Shown: positions 33,395 to 43,302, numbered from the stretch's first letter. The stretch: DNA of 64,000 nt from Urechidicola croceus (GCA_905181865.1 CAJIZG010000003.1:1095408-1159407), one strand, 5' to 3'. Numbers and translations: made by a program. The notes: generated by a model not told the origin, from the sequence alone.

Positions 33395-35032
33395 TTAATT
33401 TGGATAACCAGGATTTTGAGGGTATCCTCCTATAGTTCCATCAATTTGCTGTTGAGGAATTGGCCTCACAATATGATAATCTTGAATATTAGGTGCTCCT
33501 TGTGGATTGTGTAAACGTACACGCTCTATCAATTTACCGGTCCTTGCTAAGGTCCACCAACGATGTCCTTCTGCATACAACTCTCTAGATCTTTCATCTA
33601 ATAAGAAATCTAAATCTACCACAGTTGTAACTGGAACATCCATCAATGCTTCATCAATCTCAACATCTGCAGCTCTACGTCTGATCACATTGATATCAGT
33701 TCTAGCACCAAGTTCATCGCCCTTTTGCAATCTTGCTTCTGCTCTCAATAAATAAGCATCTCCTAAACGCATCATTACAACATCACGCTGTCCTTGTGTT
33801 TTTTGACGATCAGGTCTTGTATCATCAATCCACTTGTTCACAGAAGGGAATATTCTTTCATTATAATCGTCAGAGGTGTATACCTCATAGGGTGCCGCAT
33901 CTTTTTTCGCCGCTGACCAATCAGTATCTGTCCCTGGCCCTGGAATAAATACGGCCGTATCTCCAATCACCAAATTACCGCGATCGTCACTTACATCTTT
34001 GTTTGCATACCAAACATGCTTAAACCCTTTGTCATATCTTTCATCCATACTTCTATCAAAAACACCCAATAAATATGGGGTTGGTCTAAAACGTTTCCAT
34101 GGTCTACCATTGGCAATATCACGCGTCATTCCTCTCCTTTTATCATATTCCATTAAGAAATATAAATGCGCTCTGTGACCATTTCCATCTATACCAGCAT
34201 CTACTTGTGACTTAGAAACCGTTAAATTCCAAACAATTTCAGAGTTTTCTTGATTTGTAATATCCCACAAATCTCCCCAGTCTGGCAATAACTCAAATCC
34301 ATAATTATTAATAACATTTGAAAACAACGTTTCTGCCGTTGAAGCTGAAGCAGCTCCACCAGAACCATAACTCAACGTTAAATGTACTTTGGCCAGCAAA
34401 AATTCTGCTGCTGGTTTTGTAGCTCTACCATAATCTGATTGTGCTTCTGGTAAATTCGCTATGGCGAATTCCAAATCTGGAATGATTGCTTGACTATAAA
34501 TCTCAGAAGCAGCTGTTTTATTTGCTTCCAATTCAACTCCTTCAGTTTCTTCCAAAGTCAAATGCACATCACCATAAGTTCTTGTCAAGTCAAAATAGTA
34601 CAAGGCTCTTAAAAAACGTGCCTCAGCAATTCTTATTGCCTTTAACGCTGCATCCATTTCAATGGATTCAGACCTATTTATAACAGCATTGGCTTGATTT
34701 ATCCCTTTATACCAGTCTCTCCAAGTATCTCTAAAGTACCCATGACTGCCATTCAATCCGCCATCATAAAAATTTATTACTTTATGACCACCATCTGCTC
34801 CATTGGTAAAGTTATCCGTTCCAAACGAAGTCATCGTCCAACCTCTTTCGGGTCCGTAAAAATTCTTTAATAATGCATATGTACCTCGCACAGCATCTTC
34901 AAAACCTGCTTTTGTAGTATAATAGGAAGAAGCCGCAACATCTGTTACCAATTCTTCTTCCAGAAACGTGTCGCAAGAATTGGTCACAAAGGCTAATCCT
35001 AATACTAAAACTATATATTTTATTCCTTTCAT
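33395..35032 (-). CDS. susD: SusD/RagB-family glycan-binding lipoprotein
   Basis: A 545-residue outer-membrane surface lipoprotein (VTNSC, Cys20) that pairs with SusC to capture oligosaccharides. SusD features are the N-terminal CDTFLEEELVTDVAASSYYT, TPR-like helices with RFLRALYYFDLTRTYGDVHL, and the C-terminal block LLDERSRELYAEGHRWWTLA, followed by RPIPQQQIDGT. It is directly downstream of susC. The specificity cannot be read from the sequence. Confidence 0.95.
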   Translation of the reverse strand: MKGIKYIVLVLGLAFVTNSCDTFLEEELVTDVAASSYYTTKAGFEDAVRGTYALLKNFYGPERGWTMTSFGTDNFTNGADGGHKVINFYDGGLNGSHGYFRDTWRDWYKGINQANAVINRSESIEMDAALKAIRIAEARFLRALYYFDLTRTYGDVHLTLEETEGVELEANKTAASEIYSQAIIPDLEFAIANLPEAQSDYGRATKPAAEFLLAKVHLTLSYGSGGAASASTAETLFSNVINNYGFELLPDWGDLWDITNQENSEIVWNLTVSKSQVDAGIDGNGHRAHLYFLMEYDKRRGMTRDIANGRPWKRFRPTPYLLGVFDRSMDERYDKGFKHVWYANKDVSDDRGNLVIGDTAVFIPGPGTDTDWSAAKKDAAPYEVYTSDDYNERIFPSVNKWIDDTRPDRQKTQGQRDVVMMRLGDAYLLRAEARLQKGDELGARTDINVIRRRAADVEIDEALMDVPVTTVVDLDFLLDERSRELYAEGHRWWTLARTGKLIERVRLHNPQGAPNIQDYHIVRPIPQQQIDGTIGGYPQNPGYPN

Positions 35033-35080
35033 GATTTTCTATTTAAATTTATAATTACTATTTTCATCCTTCCAAAATTC

Positions 35081-38000
35081 TTAAAAAGTTATATTTATTC
35101 CAGCTGAAATCAATCTATTACTTGGAATATCACTACTTCCTATCGAACCTGAATTTTCAGGATCAAAAGTTTCATAATCTGTAATAAACCATAAATTCTG
35201 ACCTGTTAAAGTCAATCTTAAACTAGACATATTTAACTTCTCAGTCACCGTTTCAGGAAAATTATACCCTAAGGTAACATTTCTTAACTTCACATAACTT
35301 CCATCAAAATAACGCATAGTACTATTATTTCTCGGGCTTTCTTGATTCTGATTAGGCCTTGGACTTTCATTTGTTGGGTTATCGATTGTCCAATAATCTG
35401 TATCTAAGTTATTATATCTTCCAAACAAACTGTTATTCCTAGACTGGAAATCAGATTGTATTGTTTGCCCTTGTCTAAAGTAAAAGAAGAAACTAAAATC
35501 AAACCCTTTGTAATCAAAAGTATTTGTAATACCTCCATAATAATCAGGAACATCAGAACCTATGACCATACGATCAGCAGGAGTAATAACATTATCTCCA
35601 TCTAAATCTTGCAATTTAATTTCTCCTGGTACTTTATTATCCATTACAAGTGCCTCTGCCGCCTCATTTGCTTGCCAAATACCAATTTTCTTATAATCAT
35701 AGAATACATTAAGGGGTTGACCAATAAACCAACCATTCGCTATATCATCTGTAATATTTCCATCTGCATCTCTCAAGGCAACATCTACAATTTTTTCATC
35801 ATAAGATGTAATATTAAATCCAACATTCCAGCGTAAACCATCTTCATTGTCTAGAATATCTCCATTTACATGAAATTCAATACCAGAACTTTCTGTAGCA
35901 CCAATATTTTGTAAAATGTCCTCATACCCTGAAGTCAATGGCAATAGTCTATTTAATAAAATATCTGTAGTTTCTGTCATATAATAATCTAATCCACCAT
36001 TCACTCTACCATCAAACAATCCAAAGTCGACACCCAAATCAAAAGTACTAGATACTTCCCAGCCTAAGTCGGAATTTGGAATTTCATTCAATCTAAACCC
36101 TAGGGCAGATTCTTCTCCAAACGCATATACACTTCCTGTTAAACGTCCTGCCGTTTGATAAGGTGATACAGAAGTATTTCCTACAGCACCATAAGAGGCT
36201 CTTAATTTCAAATCAGAAAACACATTTGAATCTTGCATGAAGTCCTCCTCAGAAATTCTCCATCCTGCAGAAAATCCTGGAAAATAATACCATTTATTTC
36301 CTTCTGCTAATCTTGAAGAGCCATCAGCTCTTAAAGATGCTTGGAATAAATACTTTCCTCCAATTTCATAGTTTACCCTTCCCATAAATGAAGATAAAGA
36401 CCATTCACTTAAACCTGAATCAACAGAAGGGTTTAATCCTGAACTTAAATTATACCAGTATTGAGTTTCATAAGGAATATTTGTAACAGAAGAACTATAA
36501 TCTTCTCCCCTAAATTTCTGGATACTCTGTAAGAAAGTTAACTTTAAATTGCTGTTATCTCCAACCTCTCTATTATACGTTAATAAATTTTCTAAGGTCC
36601 ATCCAAAGTCTTCTGAATTCTCAGCTCGTGCTTTTGCAGGTCCACCTCTATTAGCGTTTGTTTGACTTCCTGTAAATAGACCATTTGTTCCAAATCTCAT
36701 ATCAGGCCCAAAAGAAGATCTTAACTTTAAGCCTTCCATCAAATTAACCTCTAAATAGACTGGTGCAAATACTCTAGTACTTTTACGCTCATCTAGAAAC
36801 GCTCCTGGCACTAATTCTGCTAAAGGATTGGTTCTAATTCCATCATTGGTAGGTTGTAAGTTTATATTACCTTCATTGTCATAGGCTCTACCTAATGGAT
36901 TGTTTGCCAAGGCTTCTCCCATGGTTGCATCAGACCCATAATTTTGGGTAGATTTAGTAACCGCTATCGAAACTCCTACTTTAAAAATATCGTTAATTCT
37001 ATGATCTAAATTAATTCTAGAAGTAAAACGTTCATAATCCTGATTACTAATAATTCCTTGTTCCTTAAAATAACCCATAGAAACATTGAAAGTTGTTTTT
37101 TCAGAACCACCACTCACACCAAATTGGTGATTGGTTTGCCATCCATCATTGATAACCAAGTCAAGAAAATCTTCTGTACGTCCCAAAGCTATTGATTCCA
37201 ATTCAACTGGATCTTCAAAAACTTCTGAATCGGCAGGGATGGCTCCATTCCAACCATCTCTATTAGATTCTCTTTTTAAATCAGCATATTGTGGGCCGTC
37301 CATCATATCGACCAATCTAGTCGCAGAAGTAGTTCCGAAACTACCACTATATGTCACCTTGGTTTTTCCTACTCTACCTCTTTTAGTTGTAATTAAGATA
37401 ACACCATTCGACCCTCTAGATCCATAAATCGCAGTTGCCGCAGCATCTTTTAAAATTTGCATATTGGCAATATCTTGTGGATTTAAATCTGAAATGGTTC
37501 CTGCTGGAATTCCATCAATCACATATAAAGGATTATTTCCCGCAGATGGAGATCTATTACCCCTAATTCTTACCTGTGGGTCTTGACCCGGTCTACTCCC
37601 GCCAGAAACAACATCAACACCGGCTACTTGCCCTTTGATCGCATCAATAGTACTAGAGGTTGCTTGTTTTGTTATTGTAGCAGCATCAACAGTTGCTATC
37701 GCTGCGGTTACTTCACCCTTCCTTTGAGTTCCGTATCCAACGACAACTACTTCGTCTAAGGTCGCGTCGCTTACTAAAGTTACACTTATAATTGATTGTC
37801 CATTCACCGGAACTTCTTGTGTCGTAAATCCGACAAATGACACTTCCAACGTGGCTTGGCCATTCGCAACTGCTATTGTAAAGTTTCCGTCAAAGTCAGA
37901 CTCTGATCCATTCTGTGTTCCTTTCTCTATAATACTAGCTCCCGGTAATGGCAATCCAGCATCATCTAAAATAGTTCCAGAAATATTATAATCTTGTGCC

Positions 38001-38122
38001 TGTGCAAAGACCGTTCCCAGCCCTATGCATACGAACAGCATAATGGTTTTCATTTTATTGAACGCTTCTCGCATTGTTGCGGTTTTCCCAACTTGGGAAT
38101 TGCGTTTTAAAATTTTAATCAT
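35081..38122 (-). CDS. susC: SusC/RagA-family TonB-dependent outer-membrane transporter
   Basis: A 1013-residue TonB-dependent transporter. Domains in order: signal region (MFVCIGLGTVFAQAQ-like; the ATG at codon 17 or 24 is also possible), carboxypeptidase-like DUF4480 domain (about 43-120, ISGTILDDAGLPLPGASIIE), the SusC-specific linker DEVVVVGYGTQRKGEVTAA (a TonB box region), the plug (about 140-250, with ILKDAAATAIYGSRGSNGVI), and a beta-barrel ending in ISAGINITF with the terminal aromatic residue. It works with SusD to import oligosaccharides. Two operator boxes like the one at the uronate operon lie 150-185 bases upstream. Confidence 0.95.
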   Translation of the reverse strand: MIKILKRNSQVGKTATMREAFNKMKTIMLFVCIGLGTVFAQAQDYNISGTILDDAGLPLPGASIIEKGTQNGSESDFDGNFTIAVANGQATLEVSFVGFTTQEVPVNGQSIISVTLVSDATLDEVVVVGYGTQRKGEVTAAIATVDAATITKQATSSTIDAIKGQVAGVDVVSGGSRPGQDPQVRIRGNRSPSAGNNPLYVIDGIPAGTISDLNPQDIANMQILKDAAATAIYGSRGSNGVILITTKRGRVGKTKVTYSGSFGTTSATRLVDMMDGPQYADLKRESNRDGWNGAIPADSEVFEDPVELESIALGRTEDFLDLVINDGWQTNHQFGVSGGSEKTTFNVSMGYFKEQGIISNQDYERFTSRINLDHRINDIFKVGVSIAVTKSTQNYGSDATMGEALANNPLGRAYDNEGNINLQPTNDGIRTNPLAELVPGAFLDERKSTRVFAPVYLEVNLMEGLKLRSSFGPDMRFGTNGLFTGSQTNANRGGPAKARAENSEDFGWTLENLLTYNREVGDNSNLKLTFLQSIQKFRGEDYSSSVTNIPYETQYWYNLSSGLNPSVDSGLSEWSLSSFMGRVNYEIGGKYLFQASLRADGSSRLAEGNKWYYFPGFSAGWRISEEDFMQDSNVFSDLKLRASYGAVGNTSVSPYQTAGRLTGSVYAFGEESALGFRLNEIPNSDLGWEVSSTFDLGVDFGLFDGRVNGGLDYYMTETTDILLNRLLPLTSGYEDILQNIGATESSGIEFHVNGDILDNEDGLRWNVGFNITSYDEKIVDVALRDADGNITDDIANGWFIGQPLNVFYDYKKIGIWQANEAAEALVMDNKVPGEIKLQDLDGDNVITPADRMVIGSDVPDYYGGITNTFDYKGFDFSFFFYFRQGQTIQSDFQSRNNSLFGRYNNLDTDYWTIDNPTNESPRPNQNQESPRNNSTMRYFDGSYVKLRNVTLGYNFPETVTEKLNMSSLRLTLTGQNLWFITDYETFDPENSGSIGSSDIPSNRLISAGINITF

Positions 38123-38270
38123 AAATTTTGTTTTTAGTTAATTAAATTAGTTCTTTTTGACGCTTCGAGTTATTCCTTAAGAAAAACTACACGCCTGTTT
38201 GTTTTAAATAGTTTAGTAAAGGTTTTTATGTCATAGTAGTTAAATTTTTTAGTTAAAATTAATTTTTTTG

Positions 38271-38284
38271 CGTGCGCGAACACT
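38271..38284. promoter_or_regulatory. LacI-type operator box 1 upstream of susC
   Basis: CGTGCGCGAACACT differs from the box at 25346 (CGTGTGCGAACACG) in only two of 14 positions. It lies 149 bases before the susC start. Confidence 0.6.
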
Positions 38285-38292
38285 ATTTGTGA

Positions 38293-38306
38293 TGTGTGCG
38301 CACACG
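38293..38306. promoter_or_regulatory. LacI-type operator box 2 upstream of susC
   Basis: TGTGTGCGCACACG contains a perfect 12-bp palindrome GTGTGCGCACAC and matches the box at 25346 in 12 of 14 positions. The centre is 22 bp from that of box 1, two helical turns, so two regulator dimers could bind on the same face. Confidence 0.68.
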
Positions 38307-38898
38307 ATTTTTTTATCTAGGCTAAAAATTTCATACGTGTTAATTTATATTAATTTTAAAAACAAAATAGATATTTAATGATAAGAAAAACTAATATTTA
38401 CAGTATGATATTTCTAGTACTGTTAGTATTTGTGAATGATTTGTTAATTTATATTAATTATAATTATAGCCAATTTATAAAAAACTAATACAATATTGAA
38501 TAAATACAATGAAATATTTGCTCATGTTTCGACATACATATAATTTATATCGACAAACGACACCCTACAACCGATATAATTCTAATAGATTTATTTTCCA
38601 TTTCAACTAAAAATATTTACCTCATTTATCTTGAAATAAATAACGTTAAAACCCTCTTACAGATCAATCCCTGCCATTTTATTAAAAATTTAACTAAAAA
38701 AATAAAGGCTTTCGATTAATTTCTTACGGATACCAGAAAATCACCCATTAAGGATACTATGCGTCTGGACAGGTAGAAGAAAATATTTTGAGTTATAGAT
38801 CCTATTCCTAGAGAATATGAAGCACCTAAACTCACAGAAGATAATGGAATTTATATTTTATAAAATCGTTATTTAAAGCATTTGTGAGATAACCAAAT

Positions 38899-39270
38899 TT
38901 ACAGTTCTCTAGAAGATGTTTTTAATTTCTTATAGCAAAAAGTTCCAGCAGAATTTGTTGCCCAAACACCTCCAGAATTTAGACATTTTTTACGGTCAGA
39001 AATACTTTCCATTTCTTCTGAAGGCAAATTTTGAGATTTAATATTAACTCTAGCAGGCCAGCATTTTGTATTCCCGTTAGGATATTCATAAAATGTACCA
39101 CCTGCTTTAACACACTTTCTGCGCTCAAAAATACCGGCTTCACTTTCGTTAGTATCTACTTTACCTCCTGACTTTTTATTACTCCTTGAGGTATTATGGT
39201 TTGCTTTTGTTTGCGCCATAGCGCCAATAGTTATAAACGCGCATACTGTAAATAATAATAGTTTTTTCAT
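38899..39270 (-). CDS. Small secreted Cys-containing protein with a duplicated motif
   Basis: A 123-residue protein with a clear signal peptide (MKKLLLFTVCAFITIGAMAQ). The mature part has two related units: ERRKCVKAGGTFYEYPNGNT followed by KCWPAR (about residues 49-74), and DRKKCLNSGGVWATNSAGTF followed by CYKKLK (about 92-117). Each has two cysteines spaced about 18 residues apart, likely disulfide-bonded outside the cytoplasm. The family is not recognised and there is no catalytic motif. It stands alone on the minus strand between susC and an IS remnant. Confidence 0.7.
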   Translation of the reverse strand: MKKLLLFTVCAFITIGAMAQTKANHNTSRSNKKSGGKVDTNESEAGIFERRKCVKAGGTFYEYPNGNTKCWPARVNIKSQNLPSEEMESISDRKKCLNSGGVWATNSAGTFCYKKLKTSSREL

Positions 39271-39377
39271 AATAGTTGTTTTATAATTTGTAAAATTTTG
39301 TTTCTATACGACTATATCAACTATAGTACTCCCGTTTTTTTCGACATTTTATTAATTTCTTATCTTAGATGTAATAT

Positions 39378-39840
39378 ATGAAAGCAACACGAAGAAAATT
39401 CAGTACGAGTTTCAAAACCAAAGTAGTTTTAGAAACCTTAAAAGAACAAAGTACCTTACAGGAACTAGCCTCAAAACATGAACTAAGCATTACCCAACTC
39501 AATACTTGGAAAAAGGAGTTTTTGAGTAAGGCTGACATTGTCTTTGAAAGTAAAAAAAAGATATAAAAGTATTAGAAAATCAAGATAATTTTTATAAAAA
39601 GATAGGGCAACTTCAGGTTGAGGTTGATTTTTTAAAACATGTCTTGGAGAAATGAGTTCTACAGAAAAGAGACAAAAGATAGATAAAACTCATCCAAGAC
39701 TAAGTCTCCAGAAACAATGCGAATTGGTATCAATTCACAGATCTAGTATTTAGTATCAACCAAAAGGGGAATCTGTGTTAAATCAAGAATTAATGAAAGA
39801 AATTTTTAATTTTCATACAAAAATTTTCACAGCCTATTAA
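39378..39840 (+). mobile_element. IS3-family insertion sequence remnant (orfA plus start of orfB)
   Basis: orfA begins at 39378 with the IS3-type HTH RRKFSTSFKTKVVLETLKEQ and ITQLNTWKKEFL. The frame breaks in a run of eight A residues at about 39552-39559; one extra A would restore a frame that continues DIKVLENQDNFYKKIGQLQV and on to the leucine-rich segment VDFLKHVLEK. orfB starts at 39652 in the classic overlap and reads RLSLQKQCELVSIHRSSI, then meets a TAG where relatives have tyrosine, and continues YQPKGESVLNQELMKEIFNF before it is lost at 39840. The integrase core and inverted repeats are missing. It is dead. Confidence 0.85.
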
Positions 39841-40058
39841 TAACTCAACATATTATCAAACTTGAAACATCTCAAAACGCGCTCTCATTGTTCAGAGATT
39901 TTCAATTATTCTAGTGCAAAACCCGACTAGGTCCTAGTTAATATAATAAATAAATATGTAAATTGCATAATTTAAAACTTGTTGCTTCAACCCACCAATA
40001 TACCACTTGTTAATACAAACCCATAAACAATATAAAATGAAAACGGCGTATCAAAAAT

Positions 40059-41690
40059 TTGTTGTTATTCAGCATGATGATAACTATCTTCATATCCTGT
40101 TCTAACAATAACAAACAAGATAAAATACATTTTGACAAAGCACTAAAAAACGGATACTTGGTAAACGAAGGCTTCACTCGCAGCCTAAATTACGTAACCG
40201 ATTGGTTAACGTATACTGATTCGTTATCAGGCCTCATCCCTGAAAATTTATCTGGAGGTAAAAACGTATGGAATGCTCATAATTCTGCAGCAGACAATTA
40301 TCCATTTATGGTGCTAACATCTTATTTACTAGATAAAGAATTGTTCAACGGACAAATGCTAGACATTCTTAATACCGAAAGAAAATTAACTTCAAGGTTA
40401 GGGTCTTTACCCGATTCTTATTCGTTTACAAAACAAGATTTTTTAAAAACTGAAATTGACACTTCTCAAATCATCTTCGGCACATCAGAATATATTAAAG
40501 ATGGCTTAATTCCCTTAACGGAATACATAGGTTCATCGCCATGGAGTGACCGTATGCTAGAAATGTTGGATGATTTGTCACAACATATGGACGTGATAAA
40601 AAATATGGAAGGGAAGTTTTATGGTAATTCCGTTGAAACTGAAATAAACGGTGAAATGCTTCAAACGCTTTCAAGAATTTACTGGATGACCAAAGATGAA
40701 AAATATTTGAATTGGGCTATTAAAATTGCAGATTACTACTTATTGGAAAACCCAGAAAAAATACTTCATAGTGAACAATTTAGATTACGCGATCATGGAT
40801 GTGAAATTATAGGTGGTCTCAGTGAAATATATGCCACACTTCATTTTGTCAACAAAGACAAAAAAGGGCTATATCAGAAAAAAATACATGAAATATTTGA
40901 AAGGATACTAGATATTGGACGAAATGAGGATGGAATGTTTTACAATGAAATTAACATGACTACTGGAGCCGTTGTAGACGCAAATATTGTAGACAATTGG
41001 GGCTATATTTACAATGCTTATTACACTATTTATCTACTAGATAATAATATCGACTTTCTCCATGCAGTTCAAAAGCCATTGAAATTATTAAATGAAAAAT
41101 ATCGAAATTTTAATTGGGAAAATAAAGGTTCTGATGGTTTTGCAGATGCCATTGAAAGTGGCATAAACTTATACAATAGAGAACGTATTCCTGAATTAGA
41201 AAAATGGATTAACAGTGAAATAAAACTCATGTGGTCTATTCAAGATTCTAGTTTTAGAGATAACGCAAAAAAATGGAAAAACACTGGAATCATTGAAGGC
41301 TGGCATGGAGATGGAAATTTTGCTCGTACAACAATTATGTATTGTCTATGGAAAACCATAGACGTTACTGCAGTTCCATGGAATGAGGATTTAATATTTG
41401 GTTCCGAGGAAAAAGAAGGTGTACTACATATTTCATTAAAATCTAAGCGTGATTGGGAAGGTACCTTGTTTTTAGGAACAGAAAGACATAAAGATATATT
41501 TAATTTACCTGTTGATTACCCAAGGATAAATCAATTTCCAGAATGGTTTACCATTAAAAATGATGAATATTATTCTTTAGAAATAAACTACAAATCATCA
41601 AATATTGAAGGTAAGCGATTAAAAGAAGGAATTAAATTAATAGCAAAAAAGGACATTCCATATCTCATAAAAGTGACAAAACTCAATTAA
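40059..41690 (+). CDS. Lipoprotein of unknown family, probable (alpha/alpha)6-barrel
   Basis: A 543-residue protein, mostly helical, with repeated helix-pair segments and aromatic-rich, barrel-like motifs (NYPFMVLTSYLL, LRDHGCEIIGGLSEIYATLH, VVDANIVDNWGYIYNAYYTI, EGWHGDGNFARTTIMYCLW). This suggests a six-hairpin glycosidase or lyase fold, but I do not recognise the family. A lipobox is visible at ITIFISC (Cys14). The frame as read must start at TTG 40059 or ATG 40074. A more natural ATG at 40037 (MKTAYQK) is one base out of frame: without one base in the CAAAAATTT run it would give a perfect lipoprotein signal. It heads a plus-strand cluster of sulfatases and GH92. Confidence 0.7.
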   Translation: MLLFSMMITIFISCSNNNKQDKIHFDKALKNGYLVNEGFTRSLNYVTDWLTYTDSLSGLIPENLSGGKNVWNAHNSAADNYPFMVLTSYLLDKELFNGQMLDILNTERKLTSRLGSLPDSYSFTKQDFLKTEIDTSQIIFGTSEYIKDGLIPLTEYIGSSPWSDRMLEMLDDLSQHMDVIKNMEGKFYGNSVETEINGEMLQTLSRIYWMTKDEKYLNWAIKIADYYLLENPEKILHSEQFRLRDHGCEIIGGLSEIYATLHFVNKDKKGLYQKKIHEIFERILDIGRNEDGMFYNEINMTTGAVVDANIVDNWGYIYNAYYTIYLLDNNIDFLHAVQKPLKLLNEKYRNFNWENKGSDGFADAIESGINLYNRERIPELEKWINSEIKLMWSIQDSSFRDNAKKWKNTGIIEGWHGDGNFARTTIMYCLWKTIDVTAVPWNEDLIFGSEEKEGVLHISLKSKRDWEGTLFLGTERHKDIFNLPVDYPRINQFPEWFTIKNDEYYSLEINYKSSNIEGKRLKEGIKLIAKKDIPYLIKVTKLN

Positions 41691-41784
41691 CAACACGAAC
41701 AATCAAAAAATTAAAATTATCTTGCGAACAACATACTTACAAGCATAACCTTATAAGTATAATCAGATATTTATCACTTATCTA

Positions 41785-43257
41785 ATGAACTCATTTATTA
41801 AAAAATACTTTTTGTATAGTTGCTTAATATTTGTAATTATATCTTGTGAACAACCACAGCAAAAGCCAAATGTATTATTTATTTCTATTGATGATCTAAG
41901 AACAGAACTTGGAGCCTATGGAAATACCGTGATTCAAACGCCTAATATTGATAAATTAGTTTCGAACGGAGTAGCATTTACCAATCATTTTGTACAAGTC
42001 CCAACTTGTGGTGCTTCTCGACATTCTTTATTAACAGGCATGCGACCTCAAACTCGAGCACATTTGGGCAACAACGTCATCGCAAAAGAAATCGCAACAC
42101 AACCAGAAAAAGAGGGGCCAGAATCGTTCATTCATCAACTCAAAAGGAAGGGTTACCATACGGTTGGAATTGGAAAAATTAGCCATTCAGCAGATGGCCT
42201 CGTGTATGGATATGAAGAACAACCTTCGAACCAACGGGAACTTCCGCATAGTTGGGACGAACTTGTTTTTGACAGTGGAAAATGGAAAACGGGCTGGAAT
42301 TCTTTCTTTGCGTATGCCAATGGTGAAAACCGTCAAAGTATGAAAAGACAAGTGAAGCCATACGAAGCTGGTGAAGTTGATGATGATGGATATCCAGATG
42401 GGTTAACAACAAAACTGGCTATTTCAAAACTAAAAGAGTTAAAAGATAATCCGAAACCCTTTTTCTTAGGAGTTGGATTTTTTAAACCACATTTACCTTT
42501 TAATGCTCCAAAAAAATATTGGGATTTATATGATCCTGAGACTATCCCAATTTCTCCGAATCCGACTATTCCAGCAAATGTAAACTTACATAGTTTGCAT
42601 AACAGTGGTGAATTTAACGGGTATGCTTTAGGTGAAGAAAAGGCTAAACTGAACGAACCGATATCGAATGCTTATGCAAGAAAAGTTACACACGCTTATT
42701 ACGCGGCGGTCAGTTATATTGATGCGCAAGTCGGCCTTTTAATGAACGAAGTCAAAGCGCTTGGATTAGACGAAAATACGATTATCGTTATTTGGGGCGA
42801 TCATGGATGGCACTTAGGAGATCAACAAGTTTGGGGAAAGCACACCATTTTTGAAAATGCTTTGAATAGCGCGCTGGTTTTCAAAGTACCCGGTAAAAAG
42901 AATCAAGGATTTTTACAAAAATCGATCGTTGAAACGGTAGACATCTACCCTACGCTACTTGAACTTTGTGGTGTAGAAACACCTCAGCAATTAGATGGTG
43001 AAAGTTTTGTGAACTTAATTGACACAAGGAACACCTCTAAAAATAATGTGGCTTATAGTTATTTTAAAAATGGCATCACATTAAGAACGAACCGATATCG
43101 ATTGACAAAATATTACCGTAAGCAAGATCCAACTATTGAATTGTATGATCACCTTAACGATCCGTTGGAAACTAAAAATATTGCTTCCCATTTTCCTGAG
43201 TTAGTTAATGAATTGACTCCTCTTCTGGAAAAAGGAAATACAGGTCTTTATGAATAG
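41785..43257 (+). CDS. Sulfatase (S1 family, iduronate-2-sulfatase-like)
   Basis: A 490-residue lipoprotein sulfatase (VIISC, Cys21) acting in the periplasm. N-terminal metal ligands are in NVLFISIDDLRTELGAYGN. The formylglycine site is C75 in VPTCGASRHSLLTG, the C-x-A-x-R variant also seen in iduronate-2-sulfatases. HTVGIGKISHS, KPFFLGVGFFKPHLPF and VIWGDHGWHLGDQQVWGKHT match that branch. It is followed by GH92 and another sulfatase on the same strand. The probable target is a 2-O-sulfated uronic acid or related sugar; the specificity is not certain. Confidence 0.92.
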   Translation: MNSFIKKYFLYSCLIFVIISCEQPQQKPNVLFISIDDLRTELGAYGNTVIQTPNIDKLVSNGVAFTNHFVQVPTCGASRHSLLTGMRPQTRAHLGNNVIAKEIATQPEKEGPESFIHQLKRKGYHTVGIGKISHSADGLVYGYEEQPSNQRELPHSWDELVFDSGKWKTGWNSFFAYANGENRQSMKRQVKPYEAGEVDDDGYPDGLTTKLAISKLKELKDNPKPFFLGVGFFKPHLPFNAPKKYWDLYDPETIPISPNPTIPANVNLHSLHNSGEFNGYALGEEKAKLNEPISNAYARKVTHAYYAAVSYIDAQVGLLMNEVKALGLDENTIIVIWGDHGWHLGDQQVWGKHTIFENALNSALVFKVPGKKNQGFLQKSIVETVDIYPTLLELCGVETPQQLDGESFVNLIDTRNTSKNNVAYSYFKNGITLRTNRYRLTKYYRKQDPTIELYDHLNDPLETKNIASHFPELVNELTPLLEKGNTGLYE

Positions 43258-43302
43258 CCACGAATTCAAGCTATATTTGTGACATTCAAAAAAACAAAAC
43301 AA

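Larger units (their letters stand above)
38123..38898. other. 776-bp intergenic region upstream of susC
   Basis: This very AT-rich stretch holds the susC leader and the two operator boxes (38271-38306). The remainder, about 38310-38890, has no credible gene. A piece near 38700-38860 contains short open pieces (for example PIPREYEAPKLTEDNGIYIL) broken by several stops, perhaps the remains of a lost gene. I see no other structure in it. Confidence 0.4.

Noticed and set aside
38700..38865. Possible gene remnant upstream of susC (ends in TEDNGIYIL)
   Set aside because: Each of the three plus frames has several stops and no piece longer than about 24 codons, so a pseudogene cannot be claimed.
39926..39938. 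Short perfect palindrome ACTAGGTCCTAGT after the IS remnant
   Set aside because: Only 6 bp per arm, with no partner copy near the start of the IS remnant, so it is not supported as an IS end.
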